Under the pieces are notes generated by a model, which saw only the letters and a program-made list of their open reading frames with translations, was not told the origin of the DNA and did no database searches. Shown one piece after another: positions 1 through 6,815 of a stretch of DNA of 10,083 nucleotides; the stretch's first letter is position 1; the number at the start of each line of letters is the position of its first letter. The DNA comes from Candidatus Fermentibacteraceae bacterium (GTDB lineage Bacteria; Fermentibacterota; Fermentibacteria; Fermentibacterales; JCC-6), in the NCBI GenBank assembly GCA_030596465.1, contig JAUVJW010000042.1:1-10083 (forward strand). The letters are read 5' to 3'. Both the position numbers and the translations under genes were made by a program.

Positions 1-346
1 CGCCGTTTCTGATCGCATCTGTGAGACGGGCATTTCGTGTTGATAATATCATCGTATTTCCCGAAACGTGTACTCCAGTAACCATTCTCAGAAAACCGTA
101 TCTTTCACCGGATACTTCACCGCTTACGATAACATCACCCGGCTCAATGCACGGAAACGAACCTGTAAAGGAAAGGATAACTTCATCATCAGTAACATCT
201 ATGATTCCCGTGTTTCCCAGATTCTCGATCACAACTGTTACTCCGCACGCCGCATCGCTGATCTCAGTCTCCACCGGTGAATTACTTACACAGGCAGCAA
301 ACAACAGGACTGCACTCATTACCAACAATATTTGTCTACGCTTCAT
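1..346 (-). CDS. Lipoprotein, N-terminal 115 residues (partial, runs off left edge)
   Basis: This open frame starts at ATG 344-346 and stays open to the window edge. The first residues, MKRRQILLVMSAVLLFAAC, are a lipoprotein signal: positive N-terminus, hydrophobic core and lipobox FAAC, with Cys19 as the predicted lipidation site. A ribosome site (AAGGGG) lies 6 nt upstream of the ATG, and a TATAAT box sits about 30 nt upstream. The mature part has a beta-rich pattern with the phrases EPGDVIVSGE, GFLRMVTGV, SGNT and LTDAI. From memory this recalls an N-terminal module of large surface or secreted proteins in anaerobic candidate phyla, Chloroflexi and haloarchaea, in which a 'PGDxIV...GFLRxVTxV...AxLxxAI' stretch follows the signal. 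I know of no defined function for that module. The gene lies downstream of a terminator-like hairpin, so it probably begins a separate transcription unit. The C-terminal part, which would define its role, is missing. Confidence 0.8.
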   Translation of the reverse strand, partial: MKRRQILLVMSAVLLFAACVSNSPVETEISDAACGVTVVIENLGNTGIIDVTDDEVILSFTGSFPCIEPGDVIVSGEVSGERYGFLRMVTGVHVSGNTMILSTRNARLTDAIRNG

Positions 347-376
347 TGTTAACCCCTTTTTCCCTGAGACAGGTTA

Positions 377-382
377 ATTATA
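377..382 (-). promoter_or_regulatory. -10 box (TATAAT) of candidate promoter
   Basis: On the minus strand this reads TATAAT, an exact match to the bacterial -10 consensus, in the context GAGCTATAATTAACC. It is 30 nt upstream of the lipoprotein start at 346, which would give a 5' leader of roughly 24 nt including the AAGGGG ribosome site. No good TTGACA-like -35 box is seen at 16-18 nt upstream, where the sequence is G-rich (GGGGGGAGTAC). The promoter may therefore depend on an activator or an alternative sigma factor, or may be fortuitous. Confidence 0.5.
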
Positions 383-420
383 GCTCTGACCGGAATATGT
401 ACTCCCCCCACAGACAGATA

Positions 421-435
421 GAATATATCATATTC
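421..435. promoter_or_regulatory. Inverted repeat GAATAT-N3-ATATTC, possible operator
   Basis: This is a perfect 6-bp inverted repeat with a 3-nt spacer in the AT-rich part of the 347-598 intergenic gap. It lies about 40-55 bases upstream of the TATAAT box at 377-382, a position typical of activator sites. Short AT-rich palindromes arise easily by chance, so this is only a candidate. The rest of the gap shows no coding capacity that I trust. Confidence 0.2.
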
Positions 436-544
436 ATACTGAAGAAAGACAGTACCGCGAAACAGGTTTGCCGCTTTGCAATTCTCCGCCCGGATCTGAA
501 AACCGCATCCGTTCTTATGCGATTGGCCCTGATCCGACACGCAT

Positions 545-584
545 AAAGCTGAGGGCCGCCGGATAAACCGGCGGCCCCTGCTTT
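545..584 (-). terminator. Strong hairpin terminator at operon end
   Basis: The core is a perfect 10-bp, very GC-rich stem (553-562 with 568-577, GGGCCGCCGG / CCGGCGGCCC) around a 5-nt loop. An outer AAAGC/GCTTT pairing (545-549 with 580-584) extends it beyond a small internal loop. It starts 14 nt after the TAG at 599-601. The U-rich tail is short (CTTTAT on the minus strand) and partly in the outer stem, so termination may be partial or Rho-assisted. As both neighbouring genes run leftward, it separates the six-gene cluster from the next lipoprotein gene. Confidence 0.8.
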
Positions 585-598
585 GATGCGAGGTATCG

Positions 599-1702
599 CT
601 AGATAAGCATCAATTCGATAGCCTGCATGAGCTCAATAAGGAAGTTCGGATCTGAAACTTCAACATCAAGAGCAAAGCCTGCCTGCTGACAAATACCAAG
701 AGCAGGTTTGAAGTGCAGATTGCTGTAGGCCATGGCAGCCGCCATACCCTTAAGCTTCAAACTTGTGATTCCCGCATAGTGGCTGAATGTGTACTCACCC
801 TCCTCGGCAAGGCCAAGAAGAGTTGCCACACCGAAGTAGAGATCACCATTCTCGCCCTTGGCATTCTGAAGAATACCATAGGCAGCCACTGCATCTGTGG
901 CAAACGCTGTCTGTCCACCGGCATTATCGTAAGTGACATAATCAAAAGTCATGGCATTCTCATACATGCACCAGGTTCTGTAATCTTCGTCTCCCGCGTC
1001 AACCTTAACGTAAGGAACGTCCAGGTACACAGTGCTGACAGATGTGCCATTAACAATGGAATCCACGATACAGTCTGTAAGTGAGAATCCATTGGCTACT
1101 GTGAACAATGCCTTGACATTCGGATGATCAATCTCGAATGTATACTGGAAATTGACGGCTCCATACTGGCCGTGAAACCAGTCACCTATTTCCATGTTAT
1201 CAAGAGTACCTTTGAGTGAATCCGGTCCGGTATCTCCTCCCCAGAAGAGGGTATCACCCTCAACAATAAGGATAGTATCACCAAAGGCGTTTATAACCTG
1301 GATATCGTTGGCTGTAAGTACAGGATCAATACACTCGAACTCGGACCAGTCCAGAGTCTGAGGAACTGTCGCTGTGTTAAACACCACAGGCCAGGTTCCA
1401 CCGTCATGCTGAACAGCCATGTAGTCGTACTGATCCCCGATAACCCAGTAGTCGGGAAGAAGTATCGAGCACCAGCCGGCACCAAGGTAGGCCTCAGGTC
1501 TGGTTACGTCAGTTTCAATAGCCCACTGGAAGTTGTCCATGGCTACTTCGTAGTCGCCTGCTTCAAAAGCGGTCCAGCCGGTATTAACAAATCCCATGTA
1601 TCCTTCAGCGTCAGGATACTCTGTTACATTGTCGTAACATCCCGCTACCAGGATCAGGGAGGCAGCAACCACAGCGATAATCATTGTGTTGATTTTTTTC
1701 AT
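599..1702 (-). CDS. TPR-containing lipoprotein, function unknown
   Basis: The protein has 367 residues. It begins with a lipoprotein signal: MKK, a hydrophobic core, and lipobox VAGC with Cys22 as the predicted lipidation site. Residues about 38-80 look like one to one-and-a-half tetratricopeptide units (GWTAFEAGDYEVAMDNFQWA, then P69, Y72, LGAGW), as in TPR lipoproteins that scaffold envelope complexes. Residues about 85-260 are beta-like and unrecognised. The last 100 or so are helical and Ala/Leu-rich, perhaps further degenerate helical repeats. It is extremely acidic: by hand I count about 50 Asp+Glu against about 11 Lys+Arg. The ATG is preceded by GGGGGGGAAGAAT, and the upstream gene stops only 14 nt before it, so the two are probably cotranscribed and translationally coupled. 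A hairpin terminator follows. A partner or chaperone role for the upstream secreted proteins or PorV is inference from context only. Confidence 0.88.
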   Translation of the reverse strand: MKKINTMIIAVVAASLILVAGCYDNVTEYPDAEGYMGFVNTGWTAFEAGDYEVAMDNFQWAIETDVTRPEAYLGAGWCSILLPDYWVIGDQYDYMAVQHDGGTWPVVFNTATVPQTLDWSEFECIDPVLTANDIQVINAFGDTILIVEGDTLFWGGDTGPDSLKGTLDNMEIGDWFHGQYGAVNFQYTFEIDHPNVKALFTVANGFSLTDCIVDSIVNGTSVSTVYLDVPYVKVDAGDEDYRTWCMYENAMTFDYVTYDNAGGQTAFATDAVAAYGILQNAKGENGDLYFGVATLLGLAEEGEYTFSHYAGITSLKLKGMAAAMAYSNLHFKPALGICQQAGFALDVEVSDPNFLIELMQAIELMLI

Positions 1703-1716
1703 TATTCTTCCCCCCC

Positions 1717-4182
1717 TTACTGTACTTTAAGCATCTTCTGAGTAAGAACCTGTCCGGCGGTCTCAAGTCGGCAGAAGTAAACTCCCGCGCCGACAGGTGA
1801 ACCTGTGGAATCAGTTCCATCCCAGATGATGGTATGATTTGCCGCTGCCATTTCTTCGTTGGCAATGGTTGTTACAAGGCGTCCGGTCATGTCAAAGACA
1901 TTCAACCTGACATTACCGCTGACTGGAAGGCCGAAGCTTATCGCAGTCTGCGCGGCAAAAGGATTGGGTGCATTGTCACTAAGAACAAGCTGGGCCGGGA
2001 TCTCAGGCGCGAACGCTCCGATTCCCTCGCCAAGCGCGTAAATGCCACCCTCTTCAACTGCAGCAGATATCTGTCCACCCTGCAACCAGCTGTTCAGCAT
2101 TACCCAGCCCTCATTTGTGTAGCGATACACAGAAGCGGCGCTGGTGGTGCTGTTAAAGGACAGTGTTCCATTAACTGCTGGAATAGCGACAGGACCGACA
2201 ATGATACCGGTCATTCGCCCACGGGCATTCTGAATAGAAGCACTTGATTCCACTGCAAGACCAAGACTTCCGGTCTCCGCAAGTGTAACCATGCTTCCAT
2301 TTGGCGCTCCGCCCTTTGGAACATCAAGACGAACATTAAATATCTCAAGAGTCAGGTCAGTATCGGCAAAACCGACAGCGACATTCCTGAGAGCTTCAAC
2401 TGCATGACCTGTGCTGTCATAACCACTGAAGGAAATCTCGTAGTTACCACTGGCCCATGCGGCGAAAACACCAGTCCAGATAGCATCATAGAAACTGGTC
2501 ATCTTAAGGTTCTGAGTTGAATCAGAACTCAGATGAGTGGCTTCAAAGATGGGGCCTATCCAGTCGTAACCCTCAATCCCTTCAGTGTCAGCATCCACAA
2601 GTGCCGCGTAGGCAGTTATGTACTGGGTGACAATGCTGTTCTGGTGAAGAGCAGTCTCTGTTTCAGGAACTGTTTCATCATTAGAGATGTAGTATCTCAT
2701 TGCAGCAGCGCCACCGGGATTATTGTTGGTCAGGATGATGTAGGTATTAGGGTCACTCAGTGTGAATGATGTGTTGTAAAGAGAGTCGAATTCCAGTAGT
2801 TCTACTGAAATAAATTCTTCCACTAAAGTATCATTATCACACTTAACTATGATACCTTCCCATCTGGAGTTAATCGCTCCATTGGCCCCTCTTCCATCAG
2901 AGTACTGCCCGTTGAAGTGGGTGAGCCAGTCCTGCTCATAGCCGCTAAACCGGCAGTACTGACTTGCCCAGACAGGTCCCTTTAATGCGAAAGCAGGAGG
3001 GGCAATCCAACCCTCGATGGGAAAGCTGGTAAAAGTACCGGTAAATGCGGTGCCCATGCCTGCATGCGCCCAGTCTTCCTGAGTTGTTCCCTCAAGGAAA
3101 TCATACATGTAGATACCGCCGCCAAAGTCACTGCGGAAATCATTATGCAGGTTGCACACCAGCCAGTCAAAGTAGAGAGGAACTACAATATCATTCACTG
3201 CAGTTTCTTCAGACGCTGTGGGGTCGATTGCCAGAGCAATCGAAAGCATTCCGCTGTAATCTGTATCCAGTGCAACAGTAGAAATGATATCATCACCCTG
3301 ACGCTGTGCAAGATACATTAACCAGAGGAGCTGCTGGCCCCTGCCGGCCGCAAAATCATACTTACCGTTTCCGCCAGTAACACTGTTAAGCTCAATATAC
3401 GAAGCTTTCCTGAACTCTTTCAGAAGCTCATAAGTGCCATGGCTTCCAACTTCAGTCTCGGTAAAGCCAAAGCATCGGTACTGCATTACTCCGGCAATGG
3501 CGCGAATCAGCCAGGCTTCTTCATCAGGCTGAGAAGACTGCAGACTGAGTGTTGCCAGGCCATTCGCAAGATTGAATTCTCTCATCTCGACTGCTGCGGG
3601 CATAGTAGACGCCCCAGAAGTCCACGGATGAATATTCAGATAAAAAACTTCCATGGCTACGCCTTCGATCTCATTGAAGGTCGGATCGGCATAGTACATT
3701 ATGTTCTGGGCGGAGTTTGAACCTCCACCGGCATCGAATTTGGTGGGAATCGCTGCCAATATAATGACAACTTTCCCATCACTGTTCATATCCTCAGGAA
3801 TTCCGCAGTCGGTGGTTACTGTACCCCATACATCACTTTCGAAAGATGCTGTAAGGGCTGCGAAATCTTCAGAGGTAACCATGTTGTCATCCAGGCTGGG
3901 GCCCCAGACGATCTTGGGTACGAATGTCGTATCGCCCAGGCCGCCTTTGTTGTCAACGCAACTGGTGTCCTGCACCAGCCAGATTGCATGATCGGTAATG
4001 GCACGACAGGTGAACAGATGTTCAGCTGCTCCCTGCGTGAACTGCTGCAGATCAGGTACCAGAACTGTCACCTGATCATTCACCTCAATTGCTGAGGCGG
4101 TGCCAATACCGAGGAGCGGCATCAGGAGAACAGCGAAGACGGCCAGAAGACCAACCCTCCCTTTTCCCGAAAATGTGTTCAT
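1717..4182 (-). CDS. Secreted M30/M6-like (pseudo)peptidase with FlgD-like sorting C-terminus
   Basis: With the start at 4182 the product has 821 residues. That ATG has an ideal GAGGAGG 5 nt upstream and begins a clear signal peptide (hydrophobic core 10-27, cleavage after ASA, residue 31). The longer reading to 4335 adds 51 non-signal-like residues overlapping the upstream gene, so I reject it. Residues about 55-240 follow the layout of M30-type (hyicolysin-like) secreted metallopeptidases: CRAITDHAIWLVQDTSC, then a helix ending ...DVWGTV, then EDMNSDGKVVIIL (130-142), then the segment where HEFxH is expected. Here that segment reads EMREFNLAN (199-207), so both zinc histidines are absent, and the later WLNEGL-like stretch reads WLIRAI (224-229). 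It is therefore probably catalytically dead. A beta domain with W-V-M-L and IYALGEG precedes the last 91 residues (731-821), a FlgD-like Ig / type IX sorting-type domain: NAPNPF, VFDMTGRLV, WDGTDSTG, VGAGVYFCRL, KML. It is probably exported and cell-surface or extracellular. Confidence 0.85.
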   Translation of the reverse strand: MNTFSGKGRVGLLAVFAVLLMPLLGIGTASAIEVNDQVTVLVPDLQQFTQGAAEHLFTCRAITDHAIWLVQDTSCVDNKGGLGDTTFVPKIVWGPSLDDNMVTSEDFAALTASFESDVWGTVTTDCGIPEDMNSDGKVVIILAAIPTKFDAGGGSNSAQNIMYYADPTFNEIEGVAMEVFYLNIHPWTSGASTMPAAVEMREFNLANGLATLSLQSSQPDEEAWLIRAIAGVMQYRCFGFTETEVGSHGTYELLKEFRKASYIELNSVTGGNGKYDFAAGRGQQLLWLMYLAQRQGDDIISTVALDTDYSGMLSIALAIDPTASEETAVNDIVVPLYFDWLVCNLHNDFRSDFGGGIYMYDFLEGTTQEDWAHAGMGTAFTGTFTSFPIEGWIAPPAFALKGPVWASQYCRFSGYEQDWLTHFNGQYSDGRGANGAINSRWEGIIVKCDNDTLVEEFISVELLEFDSLYNTSFTLSDPNTYIILTNNNPGGAAAMRYYISNDETVPETETALHQNSIVTQYITAYAALVDADTEGIEGYDWIGPIFEATHLSSDSTQNLKMTSFYDAIWTGVFAAWASGNYEISFSGYDSTGHAVEALRNVAVGFADTDLTLEIFNVRLDVPKGGAPNGSMVTLAETGSLGLAVESSASIQNARGRMTGIIVGPVAIPAVNGTLSFNSTTSAASVYRYTNEGWVMLNSWLQGGQISAAVEEGGIYALGEGIGAFAPEIPAQLVLSDNAPNPFAAQTAISFGLPVSGNVRLNVFDMTGRLVTTIANEEMAAANHTIIWDGTDSTGSPVGAGVYFCRLETAGQVLTQKMLKVQ

Positions 4183-4187
4183 TTGAA

Positions 4188-4194
4188 CCTCCTC
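4188..4194 (-). promoter_or_regulatory. Ribosome binding site GAGGAGG fixing the start at 4182
   Basis: GAGGAGG on the minus strand lies 5 nt before the ATG at 4180-4182. It is the strongest Shine-Dalgarno match in this neighbourhood. Together with the signal peptide that follows, it decides this start over the in-frame extension to 4335. Confidence 0.85.
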
Positions 4195-4231
4195 GTAACT
4201 AGGTTTCTTTGTTACTTCGTATCTATTTTCT

Positions 4232-4255
4232 GTACCGGAAACCATTCTCCGGCAC
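4232..4255 (-). other. Hairpin in the 100-nt leader before the 821-residue gene
   Basis: On the minus strand GTGCCGGA (4255-4248) pairs with TCCGGTAC (4239-4232) in an 8-bp stem with one G-U wobble and an 8-nt loop. It sits in the 100-nt gap 4183-4282, the longest inside the cluster. No U-run follows, so it is not a standard terminator. It could be an RNA stability element or part of a leader. I find no convincing promoter in the gap. Confidence 0.35.
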
Positions 4256-4282
4256 GCTTCAAATATTTTCCGGCAGATCATT

Positions 4283-5608
4283 CTAGAATTCCTCATCAAC
4301 AAGATCAATAGTGGATCTTCCACCGCGATTGACATTCTGAATCATGCTCTGCCAGTTCGGATAACTGACTTCACCCTCCACTGTGGAATATATCTGGAGA
4401 TAATCTCCATTTCCCATCAGATCAGCAAAAACAAAACTTTCCTGCTCTGCATCGTAGAAATACCAGATCTCATACGGTGCCTGAGTAGTACTGAAAGGAT
4501 CTGTTTCAACCTCGTCGGGATCGCCATAAATCAGGTATACCCTTCCCATGTCAGTTTCCCAGCCTTCTTTGATAAGGGCTGAGAACCTTGAAGTCACGAT
4601 TTGAACTCTTTCCAGATATCCCGCATGTTCGCCGGGATGCGCGTTCCAGTAAGTATCGTAGTAGAGTACCTGTCCCGCTTCATCCAGCCTTCCAAACAGA
4701 GCGGACTCTTCCTGACTGAGCAAAACAGAGAATTCCTGCAGCTTTCTGGTGGAGAAATTTTCCTCCACAGAACCGGATACTGCAACTGGAAGAAATACTT
4801 CCGCAACCATAGGTTTTGTAACTGTACCTATGGTGTCTCCATCCTGAGTGTAAGTGATAGAAAGGCTGTAAAGCCCCGGTTCTCTTACAACAGAAAGATC
4901 CAGACTGTCAATCAGAGCCACCGTTTCCATTCCCTCTGGAATGGAAACAGCATCTGCCGGTCTGGCAAAAACAGTTACACCCTCCGAATTCAGCAATTTG
5001 CTGTACCTTAGAAGATCAGTTCCTCCGAGGGAATAGATCTCCTGGTAGGTATAGATCATGCTTTCACCGGGTATGGTAAATCTGGTAGAGGCTGCGGGAA
5101 ACACAATTATGTTTCCTTTCAGCAGTGAATTAACTGAACCTTCAGTAGCAGGCATGATAGTTCTGGCCATCTCTACATCGCTGAGATGTACAGGATGTTC
5201 AACGGAAAGCTCCCTTGTGGCAACTCCCTGTCGCCCGTTAGCCACATCTGTCATGCGTACTGTGAGAACCCAGTCACCATCCAGCACCGGCAACAGCCCG
5301 CAGTTAACCGCACTGCCGCTTTCTCTCCATTCTACAAGAGTATTCCAGATGTCCCCGGCCAGGGTATCACCCTGCGGGGAAGAGAGAGAAATCTCTGTTG
5401 TAAAGAGACACATCCCATCTGAATCTTGTGAGAACTGCGCGACATCCACTTCCTGATACACTTCCATTAGCAGTGTATCTCCAGCTCCGATGTTGAAAAC
5501 CGCTGTGTCCATGGCAAAATCTATGTTGCCATCACTAACGGTGGCCAGCCCGGAGGCTGCCGCGGAAAATGCCAGTGCGAAAAGAACAGCGTTTGTGGTT
5601 CCAGTCAT
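4283..5608 (-). CDS. GWxTD-domain exported protein (canonical motif)
   Basis: The product has 441 residues with the start at ATG 5606-5608. That ATG overlaps the TGA of the preceding gene as ATGA and has an AGAGAGG ribosome site about 10 nt upstream. The ATG at 5617 abuts the AGGA, and the longer frame to 5734 lies inside the previous gene, so both are less likely. The N-terminus is a signal peptide (AVLFALAFSAAASGLA, residues 7-22). Residues about 23-310 are predicted beta-rich and Ig-like. The C-terminal GWxTD domain is clear: GWETD at 349-353, then GRVYLIYGDPDEVETDP, YEIWYFYD, FVFADLMGNGDYLQIYST. This matches the family hallmark order (GWxTD, RGxVYIxYGxPDE, YExWxY, FxFxDxxGxGxY). The family is known from candidate phyla, Acidobacteria and relatives as exported proteins of unknown function. 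Pairing with another GWxTD gene suggests a hetero-oligomer (inference). Confidence 0.9.
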   Translation of the reverse strand: MTGTTNAVLFALAFSAAASGLATVSDGNIDFAMDTAVFNIGAGDTLLMEVYQEVDVAQFSQDSDGMCLFTTEISLSSPQGDTLAGDIWNTLVEWRESGSAVNCGLLPVLDGDWVLTVRMTDVANGRQGVATRELSVEHPVHLSDVEMARTIMPATEGSVNSLLKGNIIVFPAASTRFTIPGESMIYTYQEIYSLGGTDLLRYSKLLNSEGVTVFARPADAVSIPEGMETVALIDSLDLSVVREPGLYSLSITYTQDGDTIGTVTKPMVAEVFLPVAVSGSVEENFSTRKLQEFSVLLSQEESALFGRLDEAGQVLYYDTYWNAHPGEHAGYLERVQIVTSRFSALIKEGWETDMGRVYLIYGDPDEVETDPFSTTQAPYEIWYFYDAEQESFVFADLMGNGDYLQIYSTVEGEVSYPNWQSMIQNVNRGGRSTIDLVDEEF

Positions 5609-6756
5609 TGTGACCATTCCTCTCTCGCGTTGAATGCTCTGTCCACTGTATCCCAACCCTCCACTATTTCGTAAAATCCGTATCCGTCTTTGTCCACGAA
5701 GGTAAGTGAAAGAGCTGGTGTGAAGTAATCCCATGTTGTGTAAGGGTAGTAGCCCAGCTCAAATGGGAAGTCATGGACAATGTCCGGTTCTCCCATTTTA
5801 GCGTATACAACTCCTCTGTCTGTGTTGATACCACGGATTCCCGTGGTGCCGAATTCCCTTGATATCAGATCAAGCCTGAGAAGATATCCATCAAGGTATT
5901 CATTCTCTCTGGTGGCAGGGTCAGGATCCCGTCTTGCCCAGAAGTCGGCCATTACGGAATTTCTGTCGCCCAGTCCTCCGGCTCTTTCAATCTCCCTTAA
6001 CTCATGAGCTGAAGCAATTGGTCTGATAAGAGTTATCGTCTCATCAGCGTTATCACCCCATATATCCCATGATTCAAGAAGTCCGATAGAACTTGAGGAA
6101 GACGCAACCACATCATCACCCTGCAGAGCAGCCACAGTTAACCTGTACCTGCCCTTTTCAAGACCTCCGAGAGCAACATCCGCAGAGTAGTAAACCACAC
6201 CCTCTTTTCTCTCTCCGATAAGCCAGCCCTCTCTTACCACCTCGGTGGCTCTGTCAAGAAGGGCATAGGCTCCCGGCGGCATTTCCTCTCCTTCAGGAAT
6301 GTAAACATTCCATGAAAGACTCACATGGCCGGAAGCTCTGACAGGGCTCTCAGGAAAAATCCTGACACCCCCGCTTGACCACAGAGTACTGTTGGAAACA
6401 TCGATATAAATCTCTGTTTCCCGGTGGCTTAGCGCCCCGGACTCAAGGTCATTCAAAGTAACGGCAACAGTATGCCCACCGGATTCAAGTGAGCCGAATA
6501 CAAGTACTTCACTAATTGGAAAAGAGCTGTCTGTGACCCTTGCGCTTCGGCGAATAAAACCTTCACCATCAATGGTGGCCGTGATCTCGTAGAAAACCAT
6601 CGAACCATCATCATGACTTACAGAGAGAAGATCTGCCTCAGGTATGAGAACTGTTACCTCTACCGATCCGGTAATACCGGATTGAGCGGGCAAGGAACTC
6701 CAGCTGAAGCTGAACCCTGTCAGTGCAAGCATCGCAAGAATCGCAGTAAGTGTCAT
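5605..6756 (-). CDS. GWxTD-family exported protein with degenerate motif (GINTD)
   Basis: The product has 383 residues. The start ATG (6754-6756) has GAAAGG 5 nt upstream. The first residues (MTLTAILAMLALTGFSFSWS) are a signal peptide; no lipobox is seen. Residues about 30-240 are alternating beta strands, probably two Ig-like domains. About 245-300 is a helical stretch (LREIERAGGLGDRNSVMADF, then FWARRDPDPATREN), the segment that normally precedes a GWxTD core. The core follows: GINTD (309-313) in place of GWxTD, then RGVVYAKMGEPDIV, YPYTTWDYF, LTFVDKDGYGFYEIV. The Trp of the signature is lost, but the surrounding family pattern holds, so I assign the family with slightly less certainty than its neighbour. 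The C-terminus ends just after the domain. Its TGA overlaps the next gene's ATG (ATGA), implying translational coupling and matched amounts of the two proteins. Confidence 0.85.
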   Translation of the reverse strand: MTLTAILAMLALTGFSFSWSSLPAQSGITGSVEVTVLIPEADLLSVSHDDGSMVFYEITATIDGEGFIRRSARVTDSSFPISEVLVFGSLESGGHTVAVTLNDLESGALSHRETEIYIDVSNSTLWSSGGVRIFPESPVRASGHVSLSWNVYIPEGEEMPPGAYALLDRATEVVREGWLIGERKEGVVYYSADVALGGLEKGRYRLTVAALQGDDVVASSSSSIGLLESWDIWGDNADETITLIRPIASAHELREIERAGGLGDRNSVMADFWARRDPDPATRENEYLDGYLLRLDLISREFGTTGIRGINTDRGVVYAKMGEPDIVHDFPFELGYYPYTTWDYFTPALSLTFVDKDGYGFYEIVEGWDTVDRAFNAREEWSQ

Positions 6757-6776
6757 TCAAGCCTTTCCGAGAGTTG

Positions 6777-6794
6777 GGAAGGGAAAGCCCTTCC
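6777..6794 (-). other. Intercistronic hairpin GGAAGGG-CTTT-CCCTTCC
   Basis: A perfect 7-bp stem with a 4-nt loop lies in the 56-nt gap between the PorV-family gene and the first GWxTD gene, 18 nt after the PorV stop. The following bases (CAACTCTCGG on the minus strand) contain no U-run, so it is unlikely to be an intrinsic terminator. An mRNA 3'-end stabiliser that allows higher expression of the outer-membrane protein than of downstream genes would fit the position. Confidence 0.45.
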
Positions 6795-6801
6795 TGTTTA
6801 T

Positions 6802-6815
6802 CCAGCTACCAGCTA
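6802..6815 (-). repeat. Tandem 7-bp repeat TAGCTGG x2 at the PorV stop codon
   Basis: The minus strand reads TAGCTGGTAGCTGG, two exact copies of 7 bp. The first TAG is the stop codon of the PorV-family gene. Because the unit is 7 bp, the second TAG is in another frame. It is probably a small slippage duplication with no role that I can support. Confidence 0.4.

Noticed and set aside
21..377. A 118-codon plus-strand open frame at the left edge
   Set aside because: It lies antisense to the partial lipoprotein gene, whose lipobox, ribosome site and promoter are all visible.
349..540. A 63-codon minus-strand open frame in the intergenic gap
   Set aside because: It has no ribosome site or recognisable motif, its composition is unlike neighbouring proteins, and it covers the TATAAT box that better explains the region.
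4183..4335. N-terminal extension of the 821-residue protein by 51 codons
   Set aside because: It would overlap the GWxTD gene, place the signal peptide internally and ignore the perfect GAGGAGG site before 4182.
5609..5734. N-terminal extension of the second GWxTD protein by up to 42 codons
   Set aside because: The extension lies within the end of the preceding gene and would bury the signal peptide. The ATGA overlap and ribosome site support 5608.
6777..6794. Intrinsic terminator between PorV and GWxTD genes
   Set aside because: The stem is good, but no run of U follows on the transcribed strand and a same-strand gene with its own ribosome site starts 21 nt later.
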